A stretch of DNA of 64,000 bases. Source: Poriferisodalis sp965215815 (GTDB lineage: Bacteria; Actinomycetota; Acidimicrobiia; Acidimicrobiales; Poriferisodalaceae). Both the position numbers and the translations under genes were made by a program. The stretch spans positions 682,001-746,000 of the forward strand of contig NZ_CBDCEO010000013.1 in NCBI RefSeq assembly GCF_965215815.1. The letters are read 5' to 3'. The notes beneath the pieces were generated by a model that was not told the DNA's origin, did no database searches, and worked only from the letters and a program-made list of their open reading frames with translations. This document shows, piece by piece, positions 52,420-60,164 of the stretch. Every line of letters starts with the position of its first letter. Within the stretch, counting starts at the first letter, position 1.

Positions 52420-53034
52420 ATGGCCAAGAAGACAGAAACCGCTACTTCCGTAACGACGCGCACAGCGTTCGAGGATCCGATCGCTACCGGCGTGTTCGCC
52501 TTTGAAGGCGACTGGGACACCGACCTGCGTGAACCGTGGAGTATCAAAACGATGCTCCACGCCCTGCGAGACATCGGCGAGATCAATTGCATTCGCCGCA
52601 ACGTCGCCACCGTGCCCGAACTGAAGCACTACATCGACAAATGGCTCCAGAAGCGCTACGCCGCCTACCAGGTCGGCTACTTCGGCTTTCACGGCGGGCC
52701 CGGCAGCCTCTCGCTTGGCGGCAAGCGCTACGTCTCGCTCGAAGACCTCGAAGCCCTGATCGACGGCCGGGCGGAAGGCCGCATCATCCACTTCGGCTCG
52801 TGCTCGGTCATGCGGGTCGCCGAGACACGGCTGCAGGAGTTCCGGCAGAACACTCGGGCACGCGCCGTCATCGGCTACAGACGCGACGTCGACAGCGACC
52901 TCAACTGGGCCGCGTTCGAAATCCAGCTATTGGAGGCGCTGAGCCGGTACCGCCAGACCGGCGCTCCCGCCCGACACCTGCGCGACAACCACGCCTACCT
53001 CTGCGACAAGCTCGGATTCGAGTACATCTGCTGA
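52420..53034 (+). CDS. Small caspase-like protein (DUF6642-like)
   Basis: 204 residues from the ATG at 52420. VGYFGFHGGPGSLSLG places H91-G92 at the end of a beta strand, and IIHFGSCSVM places C128 after another strand, the classic His/Cys dyad arrangement of caspase-like proteases. RYVSLEDLEALIDG between them fits the expected helix. No additional sensor domain is fused. It resembles proteins annotated DUF6642. It might be a stand-alone protease effector, possibly activated by a product of its neighbours. Confidence 0.66.
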   Translation: MAKKTETATSVTTRTAFEDPIATGVFAFEGDWDTDLREPWSIKTMLHALRDIGEINCIRRNVATVPELKHYIDKWLQKRYAAYQVGYFGFHGGPGSLSLGGKRYVSLEDLEALIDGRAEGRIIHFGSCSVMRVAETRLQEFRQNTRARAVIGYRRDVDSDLNWAAFEIQLLEALSRYRQTGAPARHLRDNHAYLCDKLGFEYIC

Positions 53035-53142
53035 ATTAGGTACGAGCTGGACGAGGCGGGTCCACCGCCGCTTAGGATGGACGCGTGGCGACACACTGTT
53101 CACGGCCGCAGAGCAACCGAGCACCGCAGGTGCGCTAGGCCC

Positions 53143-54249
53143 ATGGTCGTGCAAACTGATATCGCCAAGTGGGCTGAGGTCGGCGCGAGGATCAGAACTG
53201 CTCGACTTGAGTCGGGGGTCAGTAGCGCAGCCTGCGCCAAGCAAGCCGGGATCAACGAGGCTGACATAGACGCCATCGAGCGAGGCAAAAGGGCAGTCAG
53301 CACAATCGAGCTTGTGAGCCTCGCCGAATCCCTCTCGGTACGGGTGGAGTGGTTCTTCAAGGACGCTCCGCAGGCAGTCATCTCTCGACGGCGGGACCGG
53401 TCGGGGAGCGGCACGTTCTCAGAAATTGACTGGCTCACGGAACGTCTCGCTCGTGAGATTGAGTTCGTGCAGCGGGTCGGCGACCTTGAGTTGGCCGATT
53501 CGCCGAGGATCTCGTTCCCGCAGTCCAACGAAACAATTGAGCGTGCCGCGGCCCGTACTCGTCAGTTGCTGGGCTACCGCGGAGCCGAGCCCGCTCAGGA
53601 ATTGAGCGCTCGGACTTGGCGCATTGGCCTGCTGACGTTTTCCGTTGCGCTCGACGACCGGCTCACCGATGGCGCTTCGGTCATGCTGTCCCGTGGCGGG
53701 ATGGCTGTAGTGAACGGAAGCCATCCTTCCGGCCGACGTCGCCTCACCCTCGCCCACGAAATCGGGCACTACGTGTTCGCCGATGAGTACTCCGTTGACT
53801 CTGCCGACTCAAGCAGGGCGTCGCGGGAGACGGTCATTGACCGTTTTGCACGAGCTCTGCTGCTTCCCGCCTCGGCGCTTCGCCAAGAATGGAGCGGCTC
53901 GACGATCAGGACTGATGCAGTGCGAATCGCGAGCGAGTACCGGGTCGACATGTCGACGTTGGCTCGGCGCCTCATCGAGATAGATCTGGCTGATGAAGGC
54001 GAGGCTTCACTCGTGCGGGCGACCCGCACGCAGCGCGCTGACATCGAAGATCTTGGGTTGATCGTCGCTGACGAACTGCAGCCTCCGGAGCTGCCGTCCA
54101 AGTACAACGATGCAGTCTTGGAACTGGTCAGGCGTGAGCAGATTTCAACAGCACGCTGCGTCGAACTGCTTCTCGACACCGTCGACGAAGACGAGCTGCC
54201 CGAGCTTCAGCCGCGTCCTGCGGAAGCCATTTGGTCGGTCGTCTCCTAA
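53143..54249 (+). CDS. XRE-ImmA/IrrE fusion (antitoxin of PIN pair)
   Basis: 368 residues. An N-terminal XRE domain (VGARIRTARLESGVSSAACA, then EADIDAIERGKRAVS), an ~80-residue linker, and an ImmA-type metalloprotease with HEIGHYVFADE near residue 205 and ETVIDRFARALLLP. A C-terminal helical tail follows. These COG2856-type fusions are typical antitoxins of PIN-domain toxins. The PIN gene starts 10 bases downstream. Confidence 0.82.
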   Translation: MVVQTDIAKWAEVGARIRTARLESGVSSAACAKQAGINEADIDAIERGKRAVSTIELVSLAESLSVRVEWFFKDAPQAVISRRRDRSGSGTFSEIDWLTERLAREIEFVQRVGDLELADSPRISFPQSNETIERAAARTRQLLGYRGAEPAQELSARTWRIGLLTFSVALDDRLTDGASVMLSRGGMAVVNGSHPSGRRRLTLAHEIGHYVFADEYSVDSADSSRASRETVIDRFARALLLPASALRQEWSGSTIRTDAVRIASEYRVDMSTLARRLIEIDLADEGEASLVRATRTQRADIEDLGLIVADELQPPELPSKYNDAVLELVRREQISTARCVELLLDTVDEDELPELQPRPAEAIWSVVS

Positions 54250-54259
54250 CGCAGCGCCG

Positions 54260-54836
54260 ATGGACGCGCTCGTATTTGATACAGGACCATTGAGGCACTT
54301 CGCCCAGGCTGGATGGCTCGGCGTTCTCGAGGAAACCGTCGGTGAGCGCCGTGCGATCATCCCTATGGCCGTCCTCGCTGAATTGGAATCGGCGAGTCAC
54401 CGGTTTCCCGACGTCGCTGATGCAGCCGACGCGGACTGGATCACTCGCTACGAACTCCGCTCGTACGAAGAAGTCTCAACATTTGCCTTGTTCAGCGAGC
54501 TGCTGGTGTCTGGCCGGAAGAACGTCGGTGAGGCCGAAGTATTGGCGCTCGCTGCCACGTTGCCCGCGCAAGCAGTCATCGATGACAGCCACGGCTTATG
54601 AGGTCGGCAAGAGAGAAGGTGTCGAATGCACGAGAACGCTCCCCTTGTTGTGTGACGCGATACACAGGGAACTGCTCAGCCTCGACGAGGTCAGCGACAT
54701 CGCGGACGGCTTGATCATGACCGACTACCGATTGCCGTTCGAGTCCGGTCAATTTGTTCGGTGGGCAACCGATGAAGGATTCCTCGCGACACCCGAATAC
54801 GACTCAGGCTCCAGCAGCACTGCCGAGCCATCGTGA
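54260..54836 (+). pseudogene. PIN-domain toxin, single-base frameshift
   Basis: ATG at 54260. MDALVFDTGPLRHFAQAGWL provides the first PIN Asp, followed by IIPMAVLAELES and VGEAEVLALAATLPAQAVIDD. After the DD pair an extra base shifts the frame: the original frame stops at 54601, while skipping one base near 54589 restores AYEVGKREGVECTRTLPLLC to a stop at 54834-54836. The full protein would be ~192 residues. The next small ORF overlaps this restored stop (GTGA), which supports the restored frame. It is either a real inactivation or an assembly error. Confidence 0.72.
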
Positions 54837-55006
54837 ACTCGCTGCCCGACCTTTCCCGTACTAAGACGAGACTTCGTCAGCACCTGAGGGAACTCGAATC
54901 GCGCAACGAAGAGGAGGGACCGGCACCTGCAGGGTGTAGCGAAGAGCTGTTGGTCCCGCTCCGAGCAGCACGCGCCGAGGCAAACCGCATCCTGCTAGCG
55001 GAATAG
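54833..55006 (+). CDS. 57-aa hypothetical protein coupled to PIN gene
   Basis: The GTG at 54833 overlaps the PIN stop by four bases. The product is charged and helical (RTKTRLRQHLRELESRNEEE) with no known motif. The coupling and composition suggest that it is real; it could be a small third component of the XRE-ImmA/PIN operon. Confidence 0.5.
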   Translation: MNSLPDLSRTKTRLRQHLRELESRNEEEGPAPAGCSEELLVPLRAARAEANRILLAE

Positions 55007-55067
55007 TGCAGCGCAACGAGCCTTGCCGGCAGGTTCGCACTCCCCCGCCGGTGTGAAACGCTGGCTC

Positions 55068-55616
55068 ATGGCACGCATCACGGTCATTCCTGACGACGCC
55101 TGGGACGGCCCCCTCGGCGAGCTGTACCCCCGGGTCGTGGACCGCACCTGGGGCCGGGTGGACAACATCTTGGCCATCCACTCGCTGAACCCCCGCAGCA
55201 TGGCCGCACACCAAGGCCTCTACGAATCGGCCATGGCCGGCACCGCCACGCTGCGCAAGGCCGAACGCGAGCTCATCGCCCTGGTCGTCAGCCTCACCAA
55301 CGACTGCCACTACTGAGTGGTCCACCACCGGCGCGGTCTGCGCCGCCTCCTCCGAGACGACGAACTGGTCGCCGCCGTCGAGCACGACTGGACCACCGCT
55401 CCGCTGTCACCCAAACGCACCGCCATGCTCCGCTACGCCGTCAAGCTCACCGAGACCCCAGCCGCGACCAGCGACGCCGACGTCGACGCCCTGCGGAAAG
55501 CCGGCTTCAGCGACCGCGACATCCTCGACATCACAGAAGTCGTCGGCTACTACGCGTACGCCAACCGCATCGCCGACGGGCTCGGCCTCCAAACCGAAGA
55601 CTGGATCCCCGACTGA
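55068..55616 (+). CDS. AhpD-like peroxidase-related selenoprotein (in-frame TGA)
   Basis: 182 residues if the TGA at 55314-55316 is read through as selenocysteine (position 83). The motif is NDCHY-U-VVHHRRGL, the CxxC active site of carboxymuconolactone-decarboxylase/AhpD-like peroxidase-related enzymes with the second Cys replaced. Sequence downstream of the TGA is fully family-like (AVEHDWTTAPLSPKRTAMLR, DILDITEVVGYYAYANRIAD). A hairpin with the loop GGUCU begins 12 bases after the TGA. Start ATG at 55068 gives MARITVIPDDAWDGPLGEL. It is probably a cytosolic hydroperoxide-reducing or thiol-oxidoreductase enzyme. It is not a defence gene, yet it lies within the island. Confidence 0.78.
55314..55345 (+). 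promoter_or_regulatory. Bacterial SECIS-like element
   Basis: TGA followed by 18 nt, then apical loop GGTCT (55335-55339) closed by a perfect 6-bp stem CGGCGC/GCGCCG (55329-55334 and 55340-55345). As I recall the E. coli fdhF SECIS, it too has 18 nt between UGA and a GGUCU loop. This is strong structural support for selenocysteine insertion; the lower stem is weak. Confidence 0.72.
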
Positions 55617-55654
55617 TCCGCGGCAGCCCGGCCATCCACTCTGCAGTCGGGTCA

Positions 55655-55765
55655 TGCTATTCATGGTCGATACGCTTTACATATCGGACTTACTAACATT
55701 CGAATATAGATATATACTCTTCGTATCTGTCTAGCGATACCTATATAAGTCAGACCTCAGCAGGT
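55655..55765 (+). promoter_or_regulatory. AT-rich promoter region with inverted repeats (mobile mystery operon)
   Basis: About 110 bp of AT-rich DNA in an otherwise GC-rich window, containing TATATACT and CTATATAAG -10-like boxes. Inverted repeats: CGATA (55668-55672)/TATCG (55682-55686) and GTATC (55723-55727)/GATAC (55736-55740). The latter shares the GATAC half-site with the former. These are likely operator sites for the HTH protein that follows. Confidence 0.5.
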
Positions 55766-55770
55766 GACTC

Positions 55771-56232
55771 ATGCTGCGAGACAAACGAGCCCAATCACGG
55801 CGCCGGCTCGACCAACGCTTCGGTCGGCACGGCGACCTCGCCGATCTTGCCCCTCCTCCTCAGGGCTGGATCCGCGCGCTGCGCGACTCACTGAGGATGA
55901 CCAGCGGAGACCTGGCTCGCCGCATCGGTGTGCATCCGTCGCGCATCCCCGCCATCGAGCGCGGCGAGCGGGAACTCACACTCAAGCTCAACACCCTCAC
56001 CAGAGTCGCTGACGCTCTCAATTGCGACCTCGTCTACGCACTCGTGCCCCGCACAAGCCTCGACGGCATGGTCGACGTTCAAGCCCGACTCAGCGCGATT
56101 AGGCACTTGCGAAACGTCATGGCTCACTCGCGGCTCGAGGACCAAGAGGTCACACCTGACGATCTCGAAGCCCAGATCGACGACCTCGCCGCTGAATTCC
56201 GACAGCGGCGTGACCTCTGGCGCACTGAGTAG
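55771..56232 (+). CDS. Mobile mystery protein A (HTH)
   Basis: 153 residues. A Pro-rich N-terminus (PPPQGWIRALRDSLRMTSGD) leads into an XRE-like helix-turn-helix (LARRIGVHPSRIPAIERGER) and a C-terminal tail, the layout of TIGR02612. It is always paired with mobile mystery protein B, and acts as the antitoxin/regulator. Next gene 11 bases downstream. Confidence 0.85.
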   Translation: MLRDKRAQSRRRLDQRFGRHGDLADLAPPPQGWIRALRDSLRMTSGDLARRIGVHPSRIPAIERGERELTLKLNTLTRVADALNCDLVYALVPRTSLDGMVDVQARLSAIRHLRNVMAHSRLEDQEVTPDDLEAQIDDLAAEFRQRRDLWRTE

Positions 56233-56243
56233 GGCAATTCACT

Positions 56244-56831
56244 GTGAGCAACCTCGCCGCCCCAATCGGGGACGGGCACACGCTGCTGACTGATGAAGAT
56301 CGAGCCGGCCTGCTCCAGCGGGACATCGCGACCTGGCAAGAACTGTTCGACGCCGAACAGCGCAACATCGCGAAGGCCCTGCTGCGCCCGAAGCCCAGGC
56401 TGCCGACGCTGCTCGACGACAAGTACCTGCGCGGCCTCCACAAGGCCATGTTCGGCGACGTCTGGGGCTGGGCTGGCCGGTATCGAACCTCCGATACCAA
56501 CATCGGCATCGAATCGATGCACATCTCGGCGGCTGTCCGGGATGTCACCGATGACGCCGCCGCATGGGTAGAGCACGAGACGTACGAACCGGACGAACTC
56601 GCCGTCCGCTTCCACCATCGCCTCGTCTTCATTCATCCCTTCGTCAATGGCAACGGTCGCCACAGCCGCATCAGCGCCGATCTGCTCGTCGTGAACTTGG
56701 GCCGCGACACATTCAGCTGGGGCAGCAATCTGGACACTTCCACCGAGGAGCTGCGCCAGCGCTACATCGCAGCGTTGCGCTCCGCCGACGCCGGGGACAT
56801 CGACGACCTGGTCAGATTCGCCCGCAGCTAG
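56244..56831 (+). CDS. Mobile mystery protein B (Fic-domain)
   Basis: 195 residues, GTG start. N-terminal segment MSNLAAPIGDGHTLLTDEDR as in TIGR02613; Fic catalytic motif HPFVNGNGRHSR near residues 132-143 with the His and the phosphate-binding NGNGR intact. Fic proteins transfer AMP to target proteins. It is the presumed toxin of the pair and may be inhibited by protein A. Both are often carried on integrative elements. Confidence 0.87.
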   Translation: MSNLAAPIGDGHTLLTDEDRAGLLQRDIATWQELFDAEQRNIAKALLRPKPRLPTLLDDKYLRGLHKAMFGDVWGWAGRYRTSDTNIGIESMHISAAVRDVTDDAAAWVEHETYEPDELAVRFHHRLVFIHPFVNGNGRHSRISADLLVVNLGRDTFSWGSNLDTSTEELRQRYIAALRSADAGDIDDLVRFARS

Positions 56832-56851
56832 GGCATCGTCGAGATCTTCTG

Positions 56852-56922
56852 CCGTCGCCGACGGCCTCGGCCTCCAAACCGAAGACTGGATCCCTCACTG
56901 ACCCGCAGCCCACGCGGCCCCG
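56852..56922 (+). pseudogene. 3'-end fragment of AhpD-like selenoprotein gene
   Basis: Reads VADGLGLQTEDWIPH then TGA, with ~20 matching bases after the stop shared with the copy at 61786 (CCCACGCGGCCC). It separates the mobile mystery pair from the RloAB pair. Only the last ~15 codons are left. Confidence 0.65.
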
Positions 56923-56943
56923 AGGCTCGGCGGTCGAGGCCCG

Positions 56944-57567
56944 TCACACTCCCTGCGGCCGTATCGCTTCGATGAGCGTCCACACACTCGAACTCGGATT
57001 CGACCTAGGCGGTGAGCCGTCCCCGTCGTGCTTTGCGTCGAGACGCCGTGCCCGATCTCGCGCATCCTCGTAGCCGTCGCGCAGGAGATCCATCGCCGCC
57101 CGCGTCAGAACCTTGCCGCAGCCCAACAGCGCCGCTGCCGCCGATTGTGCGTCGTGGCGGCTGAGGTACGCCGTCTGGTCCCGAAAGTGGAGGATGAACC
57201 ACAGCTCGATGCACGGATTGGATATCGCCAAGCCAATGCCGTGGGCCTCAGCCAGCTGGATGGCTTCGGGAACATTGGGGTGAGCATCGATATCGAAGAC
57301 GCACCAGATCTCGTCGTGCGCTCGACCACGCCCTCGTCGCTCATCGCGTGCCTCAGCCTTCTTGGTCGCTACGGCCTGTTCGACCAGCGACTGCAGCACT
57401 CCGTGAAATGGGTCGATCTCAAGCAGAACCGTGTCCCTGTAGGCACGGCGCCACGGGAGCAGATACCCGTCCTCGGTCTTCTCCCCCTCGGTGAAGACAA
57501 GGATCTCCCGCCGGGTCGCGGGATCGCCCGCTACGCGGCGCGGCCGCCCGGGGCTGACCTTCCTCAA
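56944..57567 (-). CDS. rloB: RloB-family protein (AbiL-ii-like Toprim nuclease)
   Basis: 207 residues. REILVFTEGEKTEDGYL (Toprim-type Glu), CVFDIDAHPNVPEA (DxD) and GLAISNPCIELWFILHF match RloB. This Toprim-like fold is the likely nuclease of RloAB/AbiL two-gene systems. The ATG overlaps the RloA stop (57564-57567). Close to the 3' end lies the selenoprotein gene fragment. Confidence 0.85.
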   Translation of the reverse strand: MRKVSPGRPRRVAGDPATRREILVFTEGEKTEDGYLLPWRRAYRDTVLLEIDPFHGVLQSLVEQAVATKKAEARDERRGRGRAHDEIWCVFDIDAHPNVPEAIQLAEAHGIGLAISNPCIELWFILHFRDQTAYLSRHDAQSAAAALLGCGKVLTRAAMDLLRDGYEDARDRARRLDAKHDGDGSPPRSNPSSSVWTLIEAIRPQGV

Positions 57568-58913
57568 CGAACGCCTGCGGACTCATGTGCCACGGCTGAT
57601 GCGAATTCGCCATGCGAGAGGATCGGCGTCGCTCCGTAGCGGCCCTCCAAGTACCGCTTGCCAATTGCCTCTTGCTTGCGCGGCGCAAGATCCAGAAGCG
57701 GGTACAGGTGAGAACTGCCGTCACCGCGCTTCTCGGTGAACCAGATCTGATCCCTCCCGAGCAGCCGGTCTTCGATGGCATCGCCGAGCAGGGTGGCGTC
57801 GTGTGAGTTGAAGATCAGCTGCGCCCTCCGCGGATTGGTGCCCGGGTCCTGAAAGAGACGCACAAGCTCTGTCGCAAGTGCCGGATGGAGGCTCGCGTCC
57901 AGTTCATCTGCGAGGAAGACCGACCCCGATGCGAGGGCTTGCACTACCGGGCCGATGAGACCGAACCACACGCGGGTGCCCAGTGACTCGTCTTCGGCAT
58001 CGAGCTCAACCTCCTCTCCATCCGAGCCGCGGTGGATGAGACGCACGCCGAGCTCCTCGAACGCTGGTCCCTCGGCGCTGTCGGAGTCACCGTCAGTGCC
58101 TTCCAAGATTCGGATCGCCCTCCGCAGGCGTTCGTACATGACAGGGTCGGGCTCTTGCTTGCGTGCGCCGGTCACTCCAAGATCCGCCGCCTGCAGAAGC
58201 GCCAGTACACGATCCCGATGCGTTTCGTTGCCCAACATCTCGGTCGTCAGGGCTTGTCGGAGCGGGCGTGAATCGGCCTCGGCGAAAACGAGATTGCGGC
58301 CGAACCACTGGTACAGCGGAAGCAGCGCTGCGTGATTGGCCGAGGCTGCTGCCGACAAGAAGAGTGCGTTCGGCCGGATGAGTTCTTGGACTGCTCGCGT
58401 CTTTTGCCGCTCCACGCTGCCAGCGTCAACATGCTCGTTCTTGCGACTGAAGATGAGCGCCGGTCGGCCCTTCGGATACCAGTACGCCCACTCTTCGATC
58501 ACGCGATCGTCGTCGATGGAGAATCCGTACTGGTGCCGCACCCCGTTGAGCACGAGGTCTACCTCAAACTCGGTCGGCTCAGTGCGCCGCACCCAATCCA
58601 AGACGAATGGTCGACGAGGAATGCGGCCCTCGGGATCACCGCGCCGAAACGAGTGCAGGACGTACCCGCGCATGTCGTCCATCGTCTTGAGCAGGTTGCT
58701 CTTGCCGGAGCCGTTGGCGCCGAACACGCCAGCGGCTGGGAGCACCTGGATCGGAGCGCCGCTCTCGCGCCACTCGACATCTCGAACGAATCGGCTCTCG
58801 GACAACCGGGTGGAGAGCATCGAGAATTCGATCTCGTCCCTGAACGATCGCGCGTTCTCCGCGCGAAAGGTTAACAGAACAGAAGGCTGAGATGCTACGA
58901 TTTCGCCAGTCAC
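57564..58913 (-). CDS. rloA: RloA-family ATPase (AbiL-i-like)
   Basis: 449 residues from the GTG at 58913. LLTFRAENARSFRDEIEFSM begins the ABC-type AAA domain (AAA_15/AAA_21), with Walker A GANGSGKSNLLK near residue 68 and Walker B-type FLADELDASLHPALA close to ~340, then an RAQLIFNSHDATLL switch. RloA senses infection (probably DNA ends or phage components) and controls RloB. It is first in the two-gene operon. Confidence 0.85.
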   Translation of the reverse strand: MTGEIVASQPSVLLTFRAENARSFRDEIEFSMLSTRLSESRFVRDVEWRESGAPIQVLPAAGVFGANGSGKSNLLKTMDDMRGYVLHSFRRGDPEGRIPRRPFVLDWVRRTEPTEFEVDLVLNGVRHQYGFSIDDDRVIEEWAYWYPKGRPALIFSRKNEHVDAGSVERQKTRAVQELIRPNALFLSAAASANHAALLPLYQWFGRNLVFAEADSRPLRQALTTEMLGNETHRDRVLALLQAADLGVTGARKQEPDPVMYERLRRAIRILEGTDGDSDSAEGPAFEELGVRLIHRGSDGEEVELDAEDESLGTRVWFGLIGPVVQALASGSVFLADELDASLHPALATELVRLFQDPGTNPRRAQLIFNSHDATLLGDAIEDRLLGRDQIWFTEKRGDGSSHLYPLLDLAPRKQEAIGKRYLEGRYGATPILSHGEFASAVAHESAGVR

Positions 58914-59033
58914 AGGCGCATTATTGCAGGAAACTTGCGGCAAGGTTGACGTGGGCCCCTGGCACGCGCGATCATGTGTCTTACATCTGCGTAATTCCAA
59001 GGATGTGATGCGCTAGATTTGCTATTCAACAAA

Positions 59034-59063
59034 GAGGGGGCCGGCCATTCGGCCGACCCCCTC
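59034..59063 (-). terminator. Strong hairpin upstream of patatin gene
   Basis: GAGGGGG/CCCCCTC arms continue into GGCC pairing (12 pairs, one mismatch, 4-base loop). On the minus strand it is followed by CTCTTTGTT, so it could terminate leftward transcription. It argues against a CapV start upstream of it. Confidence 0.45.
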
Positions 59064-59159
59064 AGAACCTGGAGACCTACCGGTCGCCAAGGTCCGTGTT
59101 TGGACGACCCGGATAGTACGCGACCGATCAGATCTCCGCAGCGAACGGAGCTGGCCGAC

Positions 59160-60164
59160 GTGGCGATAATCAACGGAACAACTGACCACCCCCAGCCATG
59201 GGAGGGCCGCTGCCAGGTCTTGTCCCTGGATGGAGGTGGCCTGCGCGGGATCTTCTCGGCAGCGGTGCTCACCGCTCTCGAAGAGGACTTGGATTCTCCG
59301 GTTCTCGATCACTTCGACCTGGTCACGGGAACATCGACCGGCGGCCTTATCGCCTTGGCGCTCGGTGCGGGCGTACCTGCTCGATCGATACTTGAGTTCT
59401 TCGTCGAAGAAGGCTCTCAGGTGTTTCGGGCACCGCGGAAGCGGGTGGCCCGTCAATTCGTGCGCCCCAAGTACAACGGCCGGGCGCTCGATTCGGCCTT
59501 GCAGCGCCTCTTCGGCGACAAACTGCTCGGTGAGAGCGCCGTTCGCCTGGTCATTCCCACGTTCGACATGACTCGGAATGACGTCTACCTGCTCAAGACT
59601 CCCCACCATCCGCGCCTGCGGCGCGATTGGCGCGTTCCGATGTGGGAGGTGGCGCGCTCCACGGCCGCGGCACCGACGTATCTGCCAGCTCATGTTCTCA
59701 GCGAGGATCGAACCGTGCTCGTGGACGGCGGAGTCTGGGCCAACAACCCATCCTTGGTGGGCACCGTGGAAGCGGTCAGCCTGCTTAATGCCCCACTTGC
59801 AAACATTCGGCTGCTCAACATCGGGACGACGAACGAATTCCGTGACCTGCCTCGCTCACTGGCGCGGGGCGGCTTATTCCAATGGCTCCGCGGCTCGGCA
59901 TTGATCGACGTCCTCATGACAAGCCAAGCAACGGGGGCGTTCACTGCTGCACAGCACCTGCTGGGCGCAGACCATGTGGAGCGGGTTAACCCATCGGTGC
60001 CACGCCGACTCCTACGTCTGGACCGCCTGCGCATCGACGACGCAATCGCCTGGGCTTCCAGCGCATCCCGCTACGCAGCGCCGCGAGTGCAAGAGCGCTT
60101 CTGCGACCACATTTCCGTTCCTTACCAAGCACCAACCATGCCCAAGGAGGCTTCTCATGCTTGA
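59160..60164 (+). CDS. capV: CapV-like patatin phospholipase (CBASS effector)
   Basis: 334 residues from the GTG at 59160, chosen because the hairpin lies upstream. Patatin motifs are all present: oxyanion-hole GGGLRG at 25-30, nucleophile elbow GTSTG with S59 at 57-61, and VDGGVWANNP with the catalytic Asp. In CBASS a cyclic nucleotide activates CapV to degrade inner-membrane phospholipids. Its last 8 bases overlap the CD-NTase gene. Confidence 0.9.
   Translation: MAIINGTTDHPQPWEGRCQVLSLDGGGLRGIFSAAVLTALEEDLDSPVLDHFDLVTGTSTGGLIALALGAGVPARSILEFFVEEGSQVFRAPRKRVARQFVRPKYNGRALDSALQRLFGDKLLGESAVRLVIPTFDMTRNDVYLLKTPHHPRLRRDWRVPMWEVARSTAAAPTYLPAHVLSEDRTVLVDGGVWANNPSLVGTVEAVSLLNAPLANIRLLNIGTTNEFRDLPRSLARGGLFQWLRGSALIDVLMTSQATGAFTAAQHLLGADHVERVNPSVPRRLLRLDRLRIDDAIAWASSASRYAAPRVQERFCDHISVPYQAPTMPKEASHA

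Noticed and set aside
53143..54249. Second copy of the ImmA of the 43-kb operon
   Set aside because: It has an HTH fused in the same chain, low similarity around HEIGH, and a PIN partner; it belongs to a separate toxin-antitoxin family.
55314..55316. TGA as a simple nonsense mutation in the AhpD-like gene
   Set aside because: The codon falls exactly at the catalytic second Cys, the downstream sequence is preserved, and a GGUCU-loop hairpin follows at the spacing expected of a bacterial SECIS. I keep the pseudogene alternative open until selenocysteine genes are checked.
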